Shown here: positions 46,771 through 56,370 of the stretch, piece by piece
Position numbering within the stretch: the first letter of the stretch is position 1
How the letters are laid out: each line of letters starts with the position of its first letter
From: Rhodobacteraceae bacterium UBA6796
GTDB lineage: Bacteria > Pseudomonadota > Alphaproteobacteria > Rhodobacterales > Rhodobacteraceae
Length of the DNA stretch: 64,000 nucleotides
Assembly (NCBI GenBank): GCA_002452815.1
Contig: DKFM01000020.1
Coordinates: 1-64,000 of the forward strand
Direction of reading: 5' to 3'
Translations under genes and position numbers: made by a program
The notes under the pieces: model-generated
Told to the model about the DNA's origin: nothing
Seen by the model: the letters and a program-made list of their open reading frames with translations, nothing else
The model's database searches: none

Positions 46771-47460
46771 ATGGCAGAGTTCTGGCTGGGCGACAGCAAC
46801 GGGCCGATGGGCGATGTCGGCGCCTTCATGGACAGTGAGCTGCGGGTGGACCGCGCCGATCTGGCCGCCCATATCCGCCAGCTGGACGGGCCGCGCAACC
46901 TGATCGCCATCGCGGGCGCGCCCGGTGCGGGCAAGTCGCATCTGGCGGCCGAACTGGCGGCCGCGCTGAACGCCGCCACACCCGGCTCTGCCGCCGTGCT
47001 GCCGATGGACGGGTTCCACCTGAGCAACGATGTGCTGGAGACACGCGGCCTGCGCGCCCGCAAGGGGGCGCCCGAAACCTTCGACGTGGCGGCCCTGTCC
47101 GCGACGCTGAGCCAGGCCCGCGCGCCGGGCGCCGATCTGCGCGCGCCGGGCTTTGACCGCGCCACCGATCAGGTGATCCCCGATGCGATCCGTATTCCGG
47201 CAACCGCGCGCTATGTGCTGGTGGAAGGCAATTACCTGCTGCTGACGCGCCCCGGCTGGCGCGATCTGTTCCCGCTGTTCGATCTGACCGTGCGGCTGAA
47301 CGTGCCCGAGCCGGTGCTGCGCGTGCGGCTGTTGCAACGCTGGCAGGCCTGCCCGCCGCCGGGCGGCGACATCACGGCCCAGATCGAGCAGAACGATCTG
47401 CCGAACGGGCGGATCCTGCGCCAAGAAAACCGCGCGGCCGATCTGGTGATCACCGGCTGA
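46771..47460 (+). CDS. Nucleoside/nucleotide kinase family P-loop protein
   Basis: A 229-aa kinase with Walker A GAPGAGKS at residues 49-56, followed by LPMDGFHLSNDVLETRGLRARKGAPETFD and LVEGNYLLL, the pattern of the uridine-kinase/pantothenate-kinase-like (PRK) family that includes FrcK. The substrate is probably a small hydroxylated metabolite. The start at 46771 has only a weak ribosome binding site; an in-frame ATG at 46828 (MDSELRVDRADL) would fit the family length as well. Confidence 0.82.
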   Translation: MAEFWLGDSNGPMGDVGAFMDSELRVDRADLAAHIRQLDGPRNLIAIAGAPGAGKSHLAAELAAALNAATPGSAAVLPMDGFHLSNDVLETRGLRARKGAPETFDVAALSATLSQARAPGADLRAPGFDRATDQVIPDAIRIPATARYVLVEGNYLLLTRPGWRDLFPLFDLTVRLNVPEPVLRVRLLQRWQACPPPGGDITAQIEQNDLPNGRILRQENRAADLVITG

Positions 47461-47461
47461 C

Positions 47462-47590
47462 GGGGGCGCTGCCCCCGGCTGCGGTCCGCAGCCTCCCCCG
47501 GGATATTTGCACCAAGATGAAAGAGCTTTCTTTCTGGTCGAAATATCCCGGGGTGAATTGGCGCGCAGCGCCAAGAGGGGCAGCGCCCCT
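47462..47590. repeat. Composite repeat, complete mirror-symmetric pair (copy F)
   Basis: Left unit: palindrome GGGGGCGCTGCCCCC (47462-47476), hairpin GGCTGCGGTCCGCAGCC (47477-47493), core CCCCGGGATATTTGCACCAA followed by GATGAAA (47496-47522). Right unit inverted: core ending TCGAAATATCCCGGGG (47538-47553), hairpin TTGGCGC-GCA-GCGCCAA (47558-47574), palindrome AGGGGC-AGC-GCCCCT (47576-47590). This is the most complete example of the element. Confidence 0.85.
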
Positions 47591-47674
47591 GTTTCCCCGG
47601 CCCCTTGACGCGGCGTCGTGATTGGAGTGCCGAAGCGGGATTTGCTAGGATCGCCCGAACCCCCGGAGCGCCCG

Positions 47675-48322
47675 ATGACCCGTTACCACCTTCCCCATTC
47701 CTTCAAAGAGCATTTCGCCGATGGCGTGATGCATGTGCTGGGCGTGATCGCCGCTGTCGCCGGGGTCACGGCGCTGATGGTCTGGGCCGCGCTGACCGCG
47801 CGGGGCGGGCAGATCTGGCCGCTGGTCGTCTATGCGGTGGGGCTGCTGGCCTCGTTCGGGTTTTCGGCGGGCTACAACATGACGCTGCACGCGCCGACCC
47901 GCGCGGTGCTGCGCCGCTTCGACCACGCGGCGATCTATCTGCTGATCGCGGGCACCTATACGCCGATGGCGCTGCTGGGTCTGGGCGGGGTCACCGGGCT
48001 GTGGCTGACCGGGGCGATCTGGGCGCTGGCGCTGCTGGGCATGGTGATGAAGCTTGGCTTCTTTCATCGGTTCGAGCGGGCGGGATTTTGGCTGTATCTC
48101 GCGATGGGCTGGCTCGGGGTCATCGCGATCTGGCCGCTGGTGCAGGGACTGCCGCTGGCGGTGCTGATCCTGTTGGGCACGGGCGGCGCAATCTATACGC
48201 TGGGCACAGTGTTCTACAGCCTGAAATCGCTGCCCTTCTCGCGCGCGATCTGGCATGGCCATGTGATCGCCGCCGCCGCCACGCATTACGCCGCCGTGGT
48301 GATGATCGCCGGCCTGAACTGA
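47675..48322 (+). CDS. Hemolysin III family (TrhA/PAQR-like) membrane protein
   Basis: A 215-aa protein with seven hydrophobic helices. The conserved H-x3-H type residues of the family appear in FADGVMHVLGVIAA, FDHAAIYLLIAGTYTPMALLGL and IWHGHVIAAAATHYAAVV. The family is related to eukaryotic PAQR receptors and thought to affect membrane energetics or fluidity. The ATG at 47675 starts the conserved MTRYHLPHSFKEHFADG; CGGAG lies upstream. Confidence 0.9.
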   Translation: MTRYHLPHSFKEHFADGVMHVLGVIAAVAGVTALMVWAALTARGGQIWPLVVYAVGLLASFGFSAGYNMTLHAPTRAVLRRFDHAAIYLLIAGTYTPMALLGLGGVTGLWLTGAIWALALLGMVMKLGFFHRFERAGFWLYLAMGWLGVIAIWPLVQGLPLAVLILLGTGGAIYTLGTVFYSLKSLPFSRAIWHGHVIAAAATHYAAVVMIAGLN

Positions 48323-48356
48323 GCCTCGTCTGCACGAGGCCTCGTCTGGACGGGGC
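48323..48356. terminator. Tandem hairpins between convergent genes
   Basis: GCCTCGT-CTGC-ACGAGGC (48323-48340) followed at once by a second, imperfect hairpin GGCCTCGTCTGGACGGGGCC (48338-48357). No T-run on either side. It lies in the 35-base gap between hlyIII and tgt, and probably limits read-through. Confidence 0.5.
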
Positions 48357-48357
48357 C

Positions 48358-49488
48358 TTACAGCGGCTCGATATCCCCCATCGCGCGCTGTGCGTGGAAC
48401 TCTGCCACAAAAGCGCTGAGCCTGCCGCCCGCGATCGCATCGCGCAGCCCCTGCATCAGTTCCTGATAGTAATGCAGGTTGTGCCAGGTCAGCAGCATGC
48501 CCGAAATCATCTCTTGCGCCTTGAAGACATGGTGCAGATAGGCGCGCGAATAGTTGCGGCAGGCCGGGCAGCTGCAGGCCTCGTCCAGCGGGCGCGGATC
48601 GTCCATGTGGCGCGCATTCTTGATGTTGACCTGTCCGCGCCGCGTCCAGGCCTGCCCGGTCCGCCCTGAACGCGAGGGCAGCACGCAATCCATCATGTCG
48701 ATGCCGCGTTCGACCGCGCCCACGATGTCATCGGGCTTGCCCACCCCCATCAGATAGCGCGGCTTGTCCGCGGGCAGGAAGCCCGGCGCGTAATCCAGCA
48801 CGCCGAACATCGCCTCTTGCCCCTCGCCCACCGCCAAACCGCCGACGGCATAGCCCTCGAAGCCGATCTCGGTCAGCGCGCGCGCCGATTCCTCGCGCAG
48901 ATCGCGGGTCACGCCGCCCTGCATGATGCCGAACAGCGCATAGCCCGGACGATCGCCAAACGCCTCGCGCGAGCGCAGCGCCCACCGCATGCTGAGCCGC
49001 ATGGATTTGGCGACCTCGTCTTCGGTGGCGGGCAGTGCGGGGCATTCGTCGAAGGCCATCACGATATCGGAATCCAGCAGGCGCTGGATTTCCATGCTGC
49101 GTTCGGGCGTCAGCATGTGTTTGGAGCCGTCGATATGGGACGAAAACCGCACACCGTCCTCGGTCAGCTTGCGCAGCGAGGCAAGGCTCATCACCTGAAA
49201 CCCGCCCGAGTCGGTCAGGATCGGTTTTTGCCAGTTCATGAACTGGTGCAGCCCGCCCAGCCGCGCGATGCGTTCGGCGGTCGGGCGCAGCATCAGGTGA
49301 TAGGTATTGCCCAGCAGAATATCGGCCCCGGTCGCCGCCACCGATTCCGGCATCATCGCCTTGACGGTTCCCGCCGTGCCCACCGGCATGAAGGCTGGCG
49401 TGCGGATCTCGCCCCGGGGGGTATGGATCACCCCGGTGCGGGCGGCACCATCGGTGGCGTTCAGGGTGAAGCTGAATTTCTGGGTCAT
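48358..49488 (-). CDS. tgt: Queuine/preQ1 tRNA-guanine transglycosylase
   Basis: A 376-aa TIM-barrel enzyme that exchanges G34 for preQ1 in tRNAs with GUN anticodons. The general-acid Asp93 is in [11 protein letters not shown], the nucleophile Asp lies in [17 protein letters not shown], and the zinc site in [16 protein letters not shown] near the C-terminus. Length and start are standard. It stands alone between convergent hlyIII and a repeat-filled gap to holC. Confidence 0.96.
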   Translation of the reverse strand: MTQKFSFTLNATDGAARTGVIHTPRGEIRTPAFMPVGTAGTVKAMMPESVAATGADILLGNTYHLMLRPTAERIARLGGLHQFMNWQKPILTDSGGFQVMSLASLRKLTEDGVRFSSHIDGSKHMLTPERSMEIQRLLDSDIVMAFDECPALPATEDEVAKSMRLSMRWALRSREAFGDRPGYALFGIMQGGVTRDLREESARALTEIGFEGYAVGGLAVGEGQEAMFGVLDYAPGFLPADKPRYLMGVGKPDDIVGAVERGIDMMDCVLPSRSGRTGQAWTRRGQVNIKNARHMDDPRPLDEACSCPACRNYSRAYLHHVFKAQEMISGMLLTWHNLHYYQELMQGLRDAIAGGRLSAFVAEFHAQRAMGDIEPL

Positions 49489-49596
49489 GCGGGGGCTCCT
49501 GCGCTCAGGCGCCGGGTTCTAGCGCAAGCCCGCGCCGATGGGAAGCGGCGCGCGCAACCAGCCCCGAATCGCGCGCGGCGGGGATCGGCAGAAGAT

Positions 49597-49659
49597 GAGT
49601 ATTTTTGCCAAGAAGAAATGCCAACGCGGGGCAGTGATTTCTTCCTGGTCCAAATACTC
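49597..49659. repeat. Composite repeat cores, inverted pair (copy G)
   Basis: GAGTATTTTTGCCAAGAAG followed by AAA (49597-49618) and, inverted, TTTCTTCCTGGTCCAAATAC followed by TC (49638-49659), with 19 bases between. The GC palindromes of the full unit are missing. It lies between the tgt start and the holC stop. Confidence 0.75.
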
Positions 49660-49680
49660 GGACCCGACCGGCCACCCCGC

Positions 49681-50133
49681 TCAGCTTTGGGCCTTCTTCT
49701 CCCAGCGGCCGTTTTCCTCGCGCCAGTATTGCGCCGCGGCCCCGCCCGCCGTCAGTTCGCGCCATTGCTCGCGGGCCCGTTCTACCGCCAGCGTGTCGTG
49801 ACCGTCGAACAGGATCCAGATCCGTTCATGCGTGGCGATTTCTTCGGGCGCCACCTGCGCGCCATCAATCGCCATCACCGCCTGCCGTCCGGCACCTTGC
49901 GGGCTTGTGGTCAGCAGCACGGGTTGCAGCGCGTCATGCGGGCCGCCCGCCACCCCGTGCGGCAGAAAGCTTTCGTCGCCGCCCAGCCAGAGCCGGTCGT
50001 CAAGCCAGGCCATCCGGGCCGGATCGCGCCCGCGCAATTCGATCTGCCAGCCCTGCGCCAGCGCACGGGTCAGCAGCGTCGTGGCCACCTCCTCCAGCGG
50101 GCTGTCGAGCAGGTGATAGAACAGCGCGGGCAT
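49681..50133 (-). CDS. holC: DNA polymerase III subunit chi
   Basis: A 150-aa HolC protein, the clamp-loader accessory subunit that binds SSB. The N-terminus MPALFYHLLDSPLEEVATTLL and the blocks LWLGGDESFLPHG and ERIWILFDGHD are typical. It lies 4 bases after the pepA stop, the common proteobacterial pepA-holC order. Confidence 0.9.
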   Translation of the reverse strand: MPALFYHLLDSPLEEVATTLLTRALAQGWQIELRGRDPARMAWLDDRLWLGGDESFLPHGVAGGPHDALQPVLLTTSPQGAGRQAVMAIDGAQVAPEEIATHERIWILFDGHDTLAVERAREQWRELTAGGAAAQYWREENGRWEKKAQS

Positions 50134-50137
50134 GCGC

Positions 50138-51601
50138 TCAGCCTTCGAAGCGGTCGCGGATCAGCCGGTCGAGCGTCATCACGCCCCAGCCGGTGGCCCC
50201 TTTCGGCGCCAGCGTGGTCTCGGTCGGCGGCAGCGCGACGCCGGCGATGTCGATATGGCACCACGGCACATCAGGTTTCACAAATTTCTGCAGGAAGGCC
50301 GCCGCGGTGATCGAGCCCGCGGGCCGCCCGCCGGTGTTCTTGATGTCGGCCAGACGCGATTTGATCAGGCTGTCATAGGCGGGTTGCAGCGGCATCCGCC
50401 AGGCGCCCTCGCCCTCGGCCGCCGCCGCGCGCAGCAGATCGTGCGACAGTTCGTCGTCATTGCTGAACACGCCCGCGTTGTCATGCCCCAGTGCGATGAT
50501 GATCGCGCCGGTCAGCGTGGCCAGGTTGATCATCGCGCGGGGCGCGAAACGGTCCTGCGCATACCACAGCACATCGGCCAGCACCAAACGCCCCTCGGCA
50601 TCGGTGTTGATGACCTCGATCGTGTCGCCCTTCATGGATTTCACGATATCGCCGGGGCGCTGCGCACGACCGTCGGGCATGTTTTCGACCAGCCCCACCA
50701 GCCCCACGACATTGGCCTTGGCCTTGCGCAGCGCCAGCGTGCGCATCACGCCCGCCACGACGCCCGCGCCGCCCATGTCCATCGTCATCTCTTCCATCCC
50801 CGCCGCGGGCTTGATCGAGATGCCGCCGGTATCGAAGGTCACGCCCTTGCCGACCAGGGCGAAGGGCGCTTCGTCGCCGCCGCCGTTCCACTGCATCACC
50901 ACGACCTTCGACGGGCTTTCCGAGCCCTGCCCCACGCCCAGAAGCGCGCGCATGCCCAGTTTCTCCAGATCGGGTTCTTCCAGGATCTCGACCTCAAGGC
51001 CCAGTTCCTGCATCGCCGCCAGACGCGCGGCGAAATCGTCGGTGGTCAGGATATTCGCGGGCTCGTTCACCAGATCGCGGGTGAAGAACACGCCCTCGGC
51101 CAACGCGGCATGGGGCGCGGCCTGCGCGGCCACCGCCTCGGGATTGGCGACCATGACATCGACCGCGCCGAAGGGCTTCTTCTCTTCGGTATGATAGTCG
51201 AAGCGATAGGCCCGCAGCGCCAGACCGAAGGTCAGCTCGGCCGCACGCGGATGGGATTCGGCCAGCACCAGCGCCCCATCGGGGCCAAGCCCCTTGGCAA
51301 CCGCCGCCCCTGCCTTGCGCGCCTCGGCCACCGCCGCCCGACGCGGCAGCGCCAGCACGACCACGGCTTCGGCGGCCAATCCGGCAGGCCAGCCCAGCAC
51401 CAGCGATTCGCCGGGTTTGAGCTTGGTGAAGGCCTCGGCCGCGACCGCGCGCTTGAGCGCCCCGCGCATCAGCCGGTCAAGTCGGCGCGCCCCGGGCGAC
51501 AGCTTGCCCGACGGGTCCACCGGCACGGCGATCTGCCCCTTGCGCGCGGCCAGCGCCTCCAGATCGGTTTCGCGAAAGTGAATGGCGACGGGATGGGTCA
51601 T
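50138..51601 (-). CDS. pepA: Leucyl aminopeptidase (M17)
   Basis: A 487-aa cytosolic two-metal aminopeptidase. The signature NTDAEGRL and the metal-binding VGKGVTFDTGGISIKP and MDMGGAG blocks are intact. It trims N-terminal residues from peptides. It is cotranscribed with holC and divergent from lptF; this pepA/lptFG head-to-head arrangement is typical of proteobacteria. 189 bases separate the two starts and hold both promoters. Confidence 0.95.
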   Translation of the reverse strand: MTHPVAIHFRETDLEALAARKGQIAVPVDPSGKLSPGARRLDRLMRGALKRAVAAEAFTKLKPGESLVLGWPAGLAAEAVVVLALPRRAAVAEARKAGAAVAKGLGPDGALVLAESHPRAAELTFGLALRAYRFDYHTEEKKPFGAVDVMVANPEAVAAQAAPHAALAEGVFFTRDLVNEPANILTTDDFAARLAAMQELGLEVEILEEPDLEKLGMRALLGVGQGSESPSKVVVMQWNGGGDEAPFALVGKGVTFDTGGISIKPAAGMEEMTMDMGGAGVVAGVMRTLALRKAKANVVGLVGLVENMPDGRAQRPGDIVKSMKGDTIEVINTDAEGRLVLADVLWYAQDRFAPRAMINLATLTGAIIIALGHDNAGVFSNDDELSHDLLRAAAAEGEGAWRMPLQPAYDSLIKSRLADIKNTGGRPAGSITAAAFLQKFVKPDVPWCHIDIAGVALPPTETTLAPKGATGWGVMTLDRLIRDRFEG

Positions 51602-51790
51602 GGCGGTCTCCGGAATTGGCCGGCCGGGATGGCCGGAGGGGGCGGCAACAGGGCGCGCACGGACATGCGCGGAATATCGCGCCCGAGCCTAAGGCCCGCG
51701 CGGGAAAATGAAAAGCGCAGGCGTGCGCCCTTTCCCCGCAGGCGCGGACACGGTAGAGAGGGACAAACGCATCCGGGGGGATGGACAGGG

Positions 51791-52939
51791 TTGACACGAC
51801 TGGACCGATATCTGCTGCACCAGCTGATGGCGCTGTTCGGCTTTTTCGCGCTTGTGCTGGTGTCGGTCTATTGGGTCAACCAGGCGGTGCGGCTGTTCGA
51901 CAAGCTGATTTCCGACGGGCAGACCGCGCTGGTGGTGCTGGAATTCACCGCGCTGACCCTGCCCAACGTAATCCGGCTGGTGCTGCCGGTCGCGGCCTTC
52001 GCGGCCACGATCTATGCGGTCAACCGGCTGGCACAGGACAGCGAACTGGTGGTGATGCAGGCCACCGGCGCCTCGCCCTGGCGGCTGGCGCGTCCGGTGG
52101 CGATGTTCGGGCTGATCGTGGCGGTGCTGATGCTGGTGCTGGTGCATGCGCTGGTGCCCGCCGCGCGGGCGCGTCTGGCCGACCGGCAGGCGCAGATTTC
52201 CGAGAATGTCACCGCGCAATTCCTGATCGAGGGCAGTTTCCAGCATCCGACCGACGGCGTCACCATCTACATTCGCGAGATTTCCCCGCTGGGCGAGTTG
52301 CTCGACCTGTTCTTGTCCGATGGCCGGGCCGCAGGCACCCGCACGACCTATACTGCCGAAAAGGCGCTGATCGTGCGCTCGGATACCGGGCCCAAGCTGA
52401 TCATGCTTGACGGCATGGCGCAGACGCTGCGCTTTGCCGACGCCAGCCTGGCGATCACCCGGTTTTCGAATTTCACCTATGACATCGCCGGGCTGATGGG
52501 CGCCTCGACCGGCGCCCGGCGCGGCTGGGAGGATCTGCCGACTTGGGCGCTGATCGCGCCCACGCCCGAGGTGCTGGAACTGACCGGCTCGGATACACAG
52601 AGCGCGCGGCTTGAACTGCACCAGCGGCTGGCGCAGCCGCTGCTGGCGCCGGTTGCCGCGCTGATCGGTTTTGCCGCGCTGATGCTGGGCGGGTTTTCGC
52701 GCTTTGGCCTGTGGCGGCAGATCGGGCTGGCGACGGTGGGGCTGATCGCGGTGCAATTCATGGCCAATGCCACGGACAGCGCGATGCGCGGTGCGCCCGA
52801 TCTGTGGGGGCTGGCCTATCTGCCGGTGGCACTGGGTCTGGCCGCGGCGGCAGGTCTGTTGTGGCTGGCCACGCGCCCGCGCCGCCTGCACACCCCGCGC
52901 GGCACCGAGCCCGCCACTGGCGGAGGCGCCCCGGCATGA
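51791..52939 (+). CDS. lptF: LPS export ABC transporter permease LptF
   Basis: A 382-aa YjgP/YjgQ permease. There are three N-terminal helices (LMALFGFFALVLVSVYW; a second near 55-75; a third at GLIVAVLMLVLVHALVP), a periplasmic beta-jellyroll (about 125-265) and three C-terminal helices. With LptG and LptB it extracts LPS from the inner membrane. The best start is TTG at 51791 (TTG ACA CGA CTG GAC), since no ATG fits; the frame is open far upstream on the strand opposite pepA. Its stop overlaps the lptG start. Confidence 0.93.
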   Translation: MTRLDRYLLHQLMALFGFFALVLVSVYWVNQAVRLFDKLISDGQTALVVLEFTALTLPNVIRLVLPVAAFAATIYAVNRLAQDSELVVMQATGASPWRLARPVAMFGLIVAVLMLVLVHALVPAARARLADRQAQISENVTAQFLIEGSFQHPTDGVTIYIREISPLGELLDLFLSDGRAAGTRTTYTAEKALIVRSDTGPKLIMLDGMAQTLRFADASLAITRFSNFTYDIAGLMGASTGARRGWEDLPTWALIAPTPEVLELTGSDTQSARLELHQRLAQPLLAPVAALIGFAALMLGGFSRFGLWRQIGLATVGLIAVQFMANATDSAMRGAPDLWGLAYLPVALGLAAAAGLLWLATRPRRLHTPRGTEPATGGGAPA

Positions 52940-54042
52940 CGCTCTCGCTTTATATCGCGCGGCGCTTTTTGCGCAGCCTGCTGATGGTCGGCGCGACCTT
53001 CTGGGGCATCCTGTTCCTGATCGAGATGGTCGAGCAGATCCGCCGCTATGATGCCGCCCGCGTCGGGCTGCGCGAGGCGGCGATCCTGTCCGCGCTGACG
53101 GTGCCCGGATCGCTTTATACCATCCTGCCGCTGATCGTGATGCTGGCGGCGGTGGTGCTGTTCCTGGGGCTGGCGCGCAGCTCGGAACTGGTGGTGGTGC
53201 GCGCGGCCGGGCGCTCGGCGCTGCGCATGCTGCTGGCGCCGGTCGCGGTGGCGCTGATCTTCGGGGCGCTGGCGGTGATGGTGGGCAACCCGATCGTGTC
53301 GGCCACCGCCAAGGCCTATGAAACGCTGGCCGGGCGCTATACCGCGGGCGGGGCGCAGACCGTGTCGATCGGTCGCGAGGGCGTCTGGATGCGGCAGGGC
53401 ACCGAAGAGGTGGCCGGCGGTCAGGCGGTGATCCGCGCGGCGCGGGCCAACCTGGATGCGACGGTTCTGTATGATGTAACCTTTCTGATCTTTGCCCCGG
53501 GCGAAGGCCCGGTGCGCCGGATCGACGCGGCAACCGCGCAGCTTGATCCCGGCGCCTGGGTGCTGGGCGAGGCCAAGGACTGGCCGCTGGGCGCCTCGAC
53601 CAACCCCGAACGCGACGCGACCACCTCGGCCGTGCTGCGGTTGCCATCGGACCTGACCGCCGATCGTATTCGCGACAGTTTCGGCACCCCCTCTGCGGTG
53701 CCGGTCTGGGATCTGCCGGGCTTCATCGCGGCCCTGGAAAAGGCGGGCTTCTCGGCGCGCCGCCATATGGTCTGGTTCCAGATGGAACTGGCCCAGCCAC
53801 TGGTGCTGGCGGCGATGGTGCTGATCGCGGCGGGCTTCACCATGCGCCATGTGCGTTTTGGCGGCACCGGCTCGATGGTGCTGCTGGCCCTTGGTGCCGG
53901 GCTGGGGGTTTTCTTCCTGCGCAATGTGGCGCAAGTTCTGGGCGATAACGGGCAGATTCCGGTGGCGCTGGCGGCCTGGGCCCCGCCCGCCATCGCGCTG
54001 ATGCTGTCGCTGGCGCTTTTGCTGCATCTGGAGGATGGCTGA
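52936..54042 (+). CDS. lptG: LPS export ABC transporter permease LptG
   Basis: A 368-aa partner permease with the same layout: helices near 12-30, 57-80 and 95-115, a periplasmic domain, and three C-terminal helices (LVLAAMVLIAAGFTMRH, MVLLALGAGLGVFFLRN, WAPPAIALMLSLALLL). The ATG overlaps the lptF stop (ATGA), and its own TGA overlaps the lptD ATG by one base (TGATG). This coupling makes an lptFGD cistron. Confidence 0.93.
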   Translation: MTLSLYIARRFLRSLLMVGATFWGILFLIEMVEQIRRYDAARVGLREAAILSALTVPGSLYTILPLIVMLAAVVLFLGLARSSELVVVRAAGRSALRMLLAPVAVALIFGALAVMVGNPIVSATAKAYETLAGRYTAGGAQTVSIGREGVWMRQGTEEVAGGQAVIRAARANLDATVLYDVTFLIFAPGEGPVRRIDAATAQLDPGAWVLGEAKDWPLGASTNPERDATTSAVLRLPSDLTADRIRDSFGTPSAVPVWDLPGFIAALEKAGFSARRHMVWFQMELAQPLVLAAMVLIAAGFTMRHVRFGGTGSMVLLALGAGLGVFFLRNVAQVLGDNGQIPVALAAWAPPAIALMLSLALLLHLEDG

Positions 54043-56273
54043 TGGCGGCCCCTGTCTTGCCCCCCCTGACCCGCCGCCCCGCGCGCCCGGCCTGGGCGCT
54101 GACGCTGGCTGCCCTGCTGACGCTGGGGCTGGTGCCGGGCGGCCCCGGTGCGCAGGCCCAGACCGCCGACACCACCGCCCCGGTGCAGGACGAGGCCGCG
54201 ACCCTGCTGGCCGACCGCATCGTGCTGAGCGGTTCGAACCAGTTGATCGCCGAGGGCGCGGTCGAGATCTACTACCGCTCGAACCGGCTGACCGCCGCCA
54301 GGCTGGTCTATGACCGCGAGACCGACCAGCTGACCATCGACGGGCCGATCCGGCTGATCGAACCGGGCCAGACCGGCAACATCTTGCTGGCCGATCAGGC
54401 GCAGCTCTCGCGCGACCTGCAAAATGGCATCCTGACCGGCGCGCGCATGGTGATGGCGCGCGAATTGCAGCTGGCCGCGGCAAAGATCCGGCGTCAGGGC
54501 GGGCGCTATACCACGCTGACGCAGGTCGTGGCCTCGTCCTGCCAGATCTGCGTGACCGATGAAACGCCGCTGTGGGAAATCCGCGCGCGCAAGATCACCC
54601 ATGACGCCGAAACCCGCCAGTTGATGTTCGATGGCGCGCAGTTCCGCGCGATGGGGGTGCCGCTGCTTTACTGGCCGCATCTGCGCATGCCCGATCCCAC
54701 GGTCGAGCGGATGACCGGCTTCCTGCGCCCGACGCTGCGCAGCACATCCAGCCTCGGCGCGGGGATCAAGCTGCCCTATTTCATCGAACTGGGCAAAAGC
54801 GCGGACCTGACGCTGGAGCCTTACCTGTCGACTTCGCACACCTATACGCTGGGCGCACGCTACCGCCGGGCCTTCAACGCGGGCACGTTCAGCATCGAGG
54901 GCGCCTACAGCCGCGACAGCGTGCTGCCCGGCGAGGCGCGCGGCTATCTGTTCGCCGACGGCACATTCGATCTGCCGCTGGATTTCACGCTCGGCCTGCA
55001 GGTGCGGATGACGAGCGACCCGTCCTATCTGCTGAACTACGACATCACCGGGGACGACCGGCTGTGGTCGGGGCTGACGCTGGACCGGGTGCGCGACGAC
55101 GAGCTGATCGGGCTACGGGCGGGCAACACCCATTCGATCCGCGACGGCGAAAGCAATGCCACCGAACCGATGCTGGCGGGCGATCTGAGCTGGCTGCAGG
55201 TGTTCCACCCCTCCGGGATCGGGGGCGAAGCGACGCTGGAATGGCAGTTCAGCGCGCTGCGCCGTGCCTCGGATCTGACCGTGGACGGGCCTGATGACGA
55301 CACCGTGCCCGACGGGCGCGACCGGGTGCGCGCCTCGATGATTGCGGACTGGCGGCGCAACTGGCTGCTGGCCGGCGGCATTCTGGCCTCGACCCAGGCG
55401 GAACTGGCCACCGACGTGGTGCAGGTCACGCAGGACCCGGCCTATCCCGACACCCTGCTGCGCAGCCTGCCCAGCGTGGGCGTCGAACTGCGCTGGCCCT
55501 GGGTCAAGACCTCTGGACGCGCCGCACATGTCATCGAACCCGTGGCGCAACTGGTCTGGAGCGGCAAGACCCCCGCCGATCTGCCCAACGAGGACAGCTG
55601 GCTGACCGAATTCGACGAAGGCAACCTTTTCTCGATGTCGCGCTTCCCCGGCGGAGATGCGCGCGAACGCGGCGCACGGGCCAATCTGGGGCTCAGCTGG
55701 ACGCGCCACGATGCCTCGGGCTGGTCGCTCGGGGTCACCATGGGCCGGGTGCTGCATGCCGAGGATCTGGGCCAGTTCACCGCGGGATCGGGTCTGGCGG
55801 GCAAACGCTCAGACTGGTTGCTGGCGACGCATCTGAGCACCGGCACGGGGCTGATCGTGTCGAACCGGGCCTTGTTCGACGACAGTTTCGATGTCTCGCG
55901 CGAGGAATTGCGGCTGGCCTATGCCGGCGACAAGTATCAGATCGCGGCCGGGTATCTGTGGATGGAAACCAACCCCGCCGAAGGCCGCCTGGTGCCGACC
56001 TCGGAATTGCTGCTGTCGACCGGCTGGGGATGGGGCACCGGCTGGACCGGCAATTTTGAAACGCGCTATGACTTCACCGCCGAGCGCGCGGCCAAGGCCA
56101 AGCTCGGCCTGCAATATGCCAACGAATGCGTCACCGTGGATCTTTCCCTCTCGCGTCGTTTCACTTCCTCCTCTAGTGTGAAGCCCGAAACCGGCGTTGG
56201 CATCTCGGTGCAGCTGGCGGGCTTTGGTGCGGGCACCACGACCGGGGCCGCGCGCCGGGTCTGCGCCCGCTGA
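54042..56273 (+). CDS. lptD: LPS-assembly outer membrane protein LptD
   Basis: A 743-aa protein with a signal peptide (hydrophobic about 18-32, cleavage after GAQAQ), an OstA/LptA-like jellyroll (about 50-190) that receives LPS from the periplasmic bridge, and a large C-terminal barrel ending near residue 740. Cysteines lie in a CQIC pair near residue 168 and at the end (NECVTVDLS and RVC). These suggest long-range disulfides like those of E. coli LptD, though the N-terminal CxxC spacing differs. It starts one base inside the lptG stop. Confidence 0.93.
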   Translation: MAAPVLPPLTRRPARPAWALTLAALLTLGLVPGGPGAQAQTADTTAPVQDEAATLLADRIVLSGSNQLIAEGAVEIYYRSNRLTAARLVYDRETDQLTIDGPIRLIEPGQTGNILLADQAQLSRDLQNGILTGARMVMARELQLAAAKIRRQGGRYTTLTQVVASSCQICVTDETPLWEIRARKITHDAETRQLMFDGAQFRAMGVPLLYWPHLRMPDPTVERMTGFLRPTLRSTSSLGAGIKLPYFIELGKSADLTLEPYLSTSHTYTLGARYRRAFNAGTFSIEGAYSRDSVLPGEARGYLFADGTFDLPLDFTLGLQVRMTSDPSYLLNYDITGDDRLWSGLTLDRVRDDELIGLRAGNTHSIRDGESNATEPMLAGDLSWLQVFHPSGIGGEATLEWQFSALRRASDLTVDGPDDDTVPDGRDRVRASMIADWRRNWLLAGGILASTQAELATDVVQVTQDPAYPDTLLRSLPSVGVELRWPWVKTSGRAAHVIEPVAQLVWSGKTPADLPNEDSWLTEFDEGNLFSMSRFPGGDARERGARANLGLSWTRHDASGWSLGVTMGRVLHAEDLGQFTAGSGLAGKRSDWLLATHLSTGTGLIVSNRALFDDSFDVSREELRLAYAGDKYQIAAGYLWMETNPAEGRLVPTSELLLSTGWGWGTGWTGNFETRYDFTAERAAKAKLGLQYANECVTVDLSLSRRFTSSSSVKPETGVGISVQLAGFGAGTTTGAARRVCAR

Positions 56274-56370
56274 GCGGCCAGATCGACCGGACAAGACAGG
56301 CGGGGCAACCGGGCCCCGGACAGACGAGACGACAGACAGACGCGACGATGAAAGACGGGCGGAGCCTACC

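Noticed and set aside
50132..51790. Upstream extension of lptF opposite pepA
   Set aside because: It would translate the antisense of pepA. LptF homologues begin at the first membrane helix, matching the TTG at 51791.
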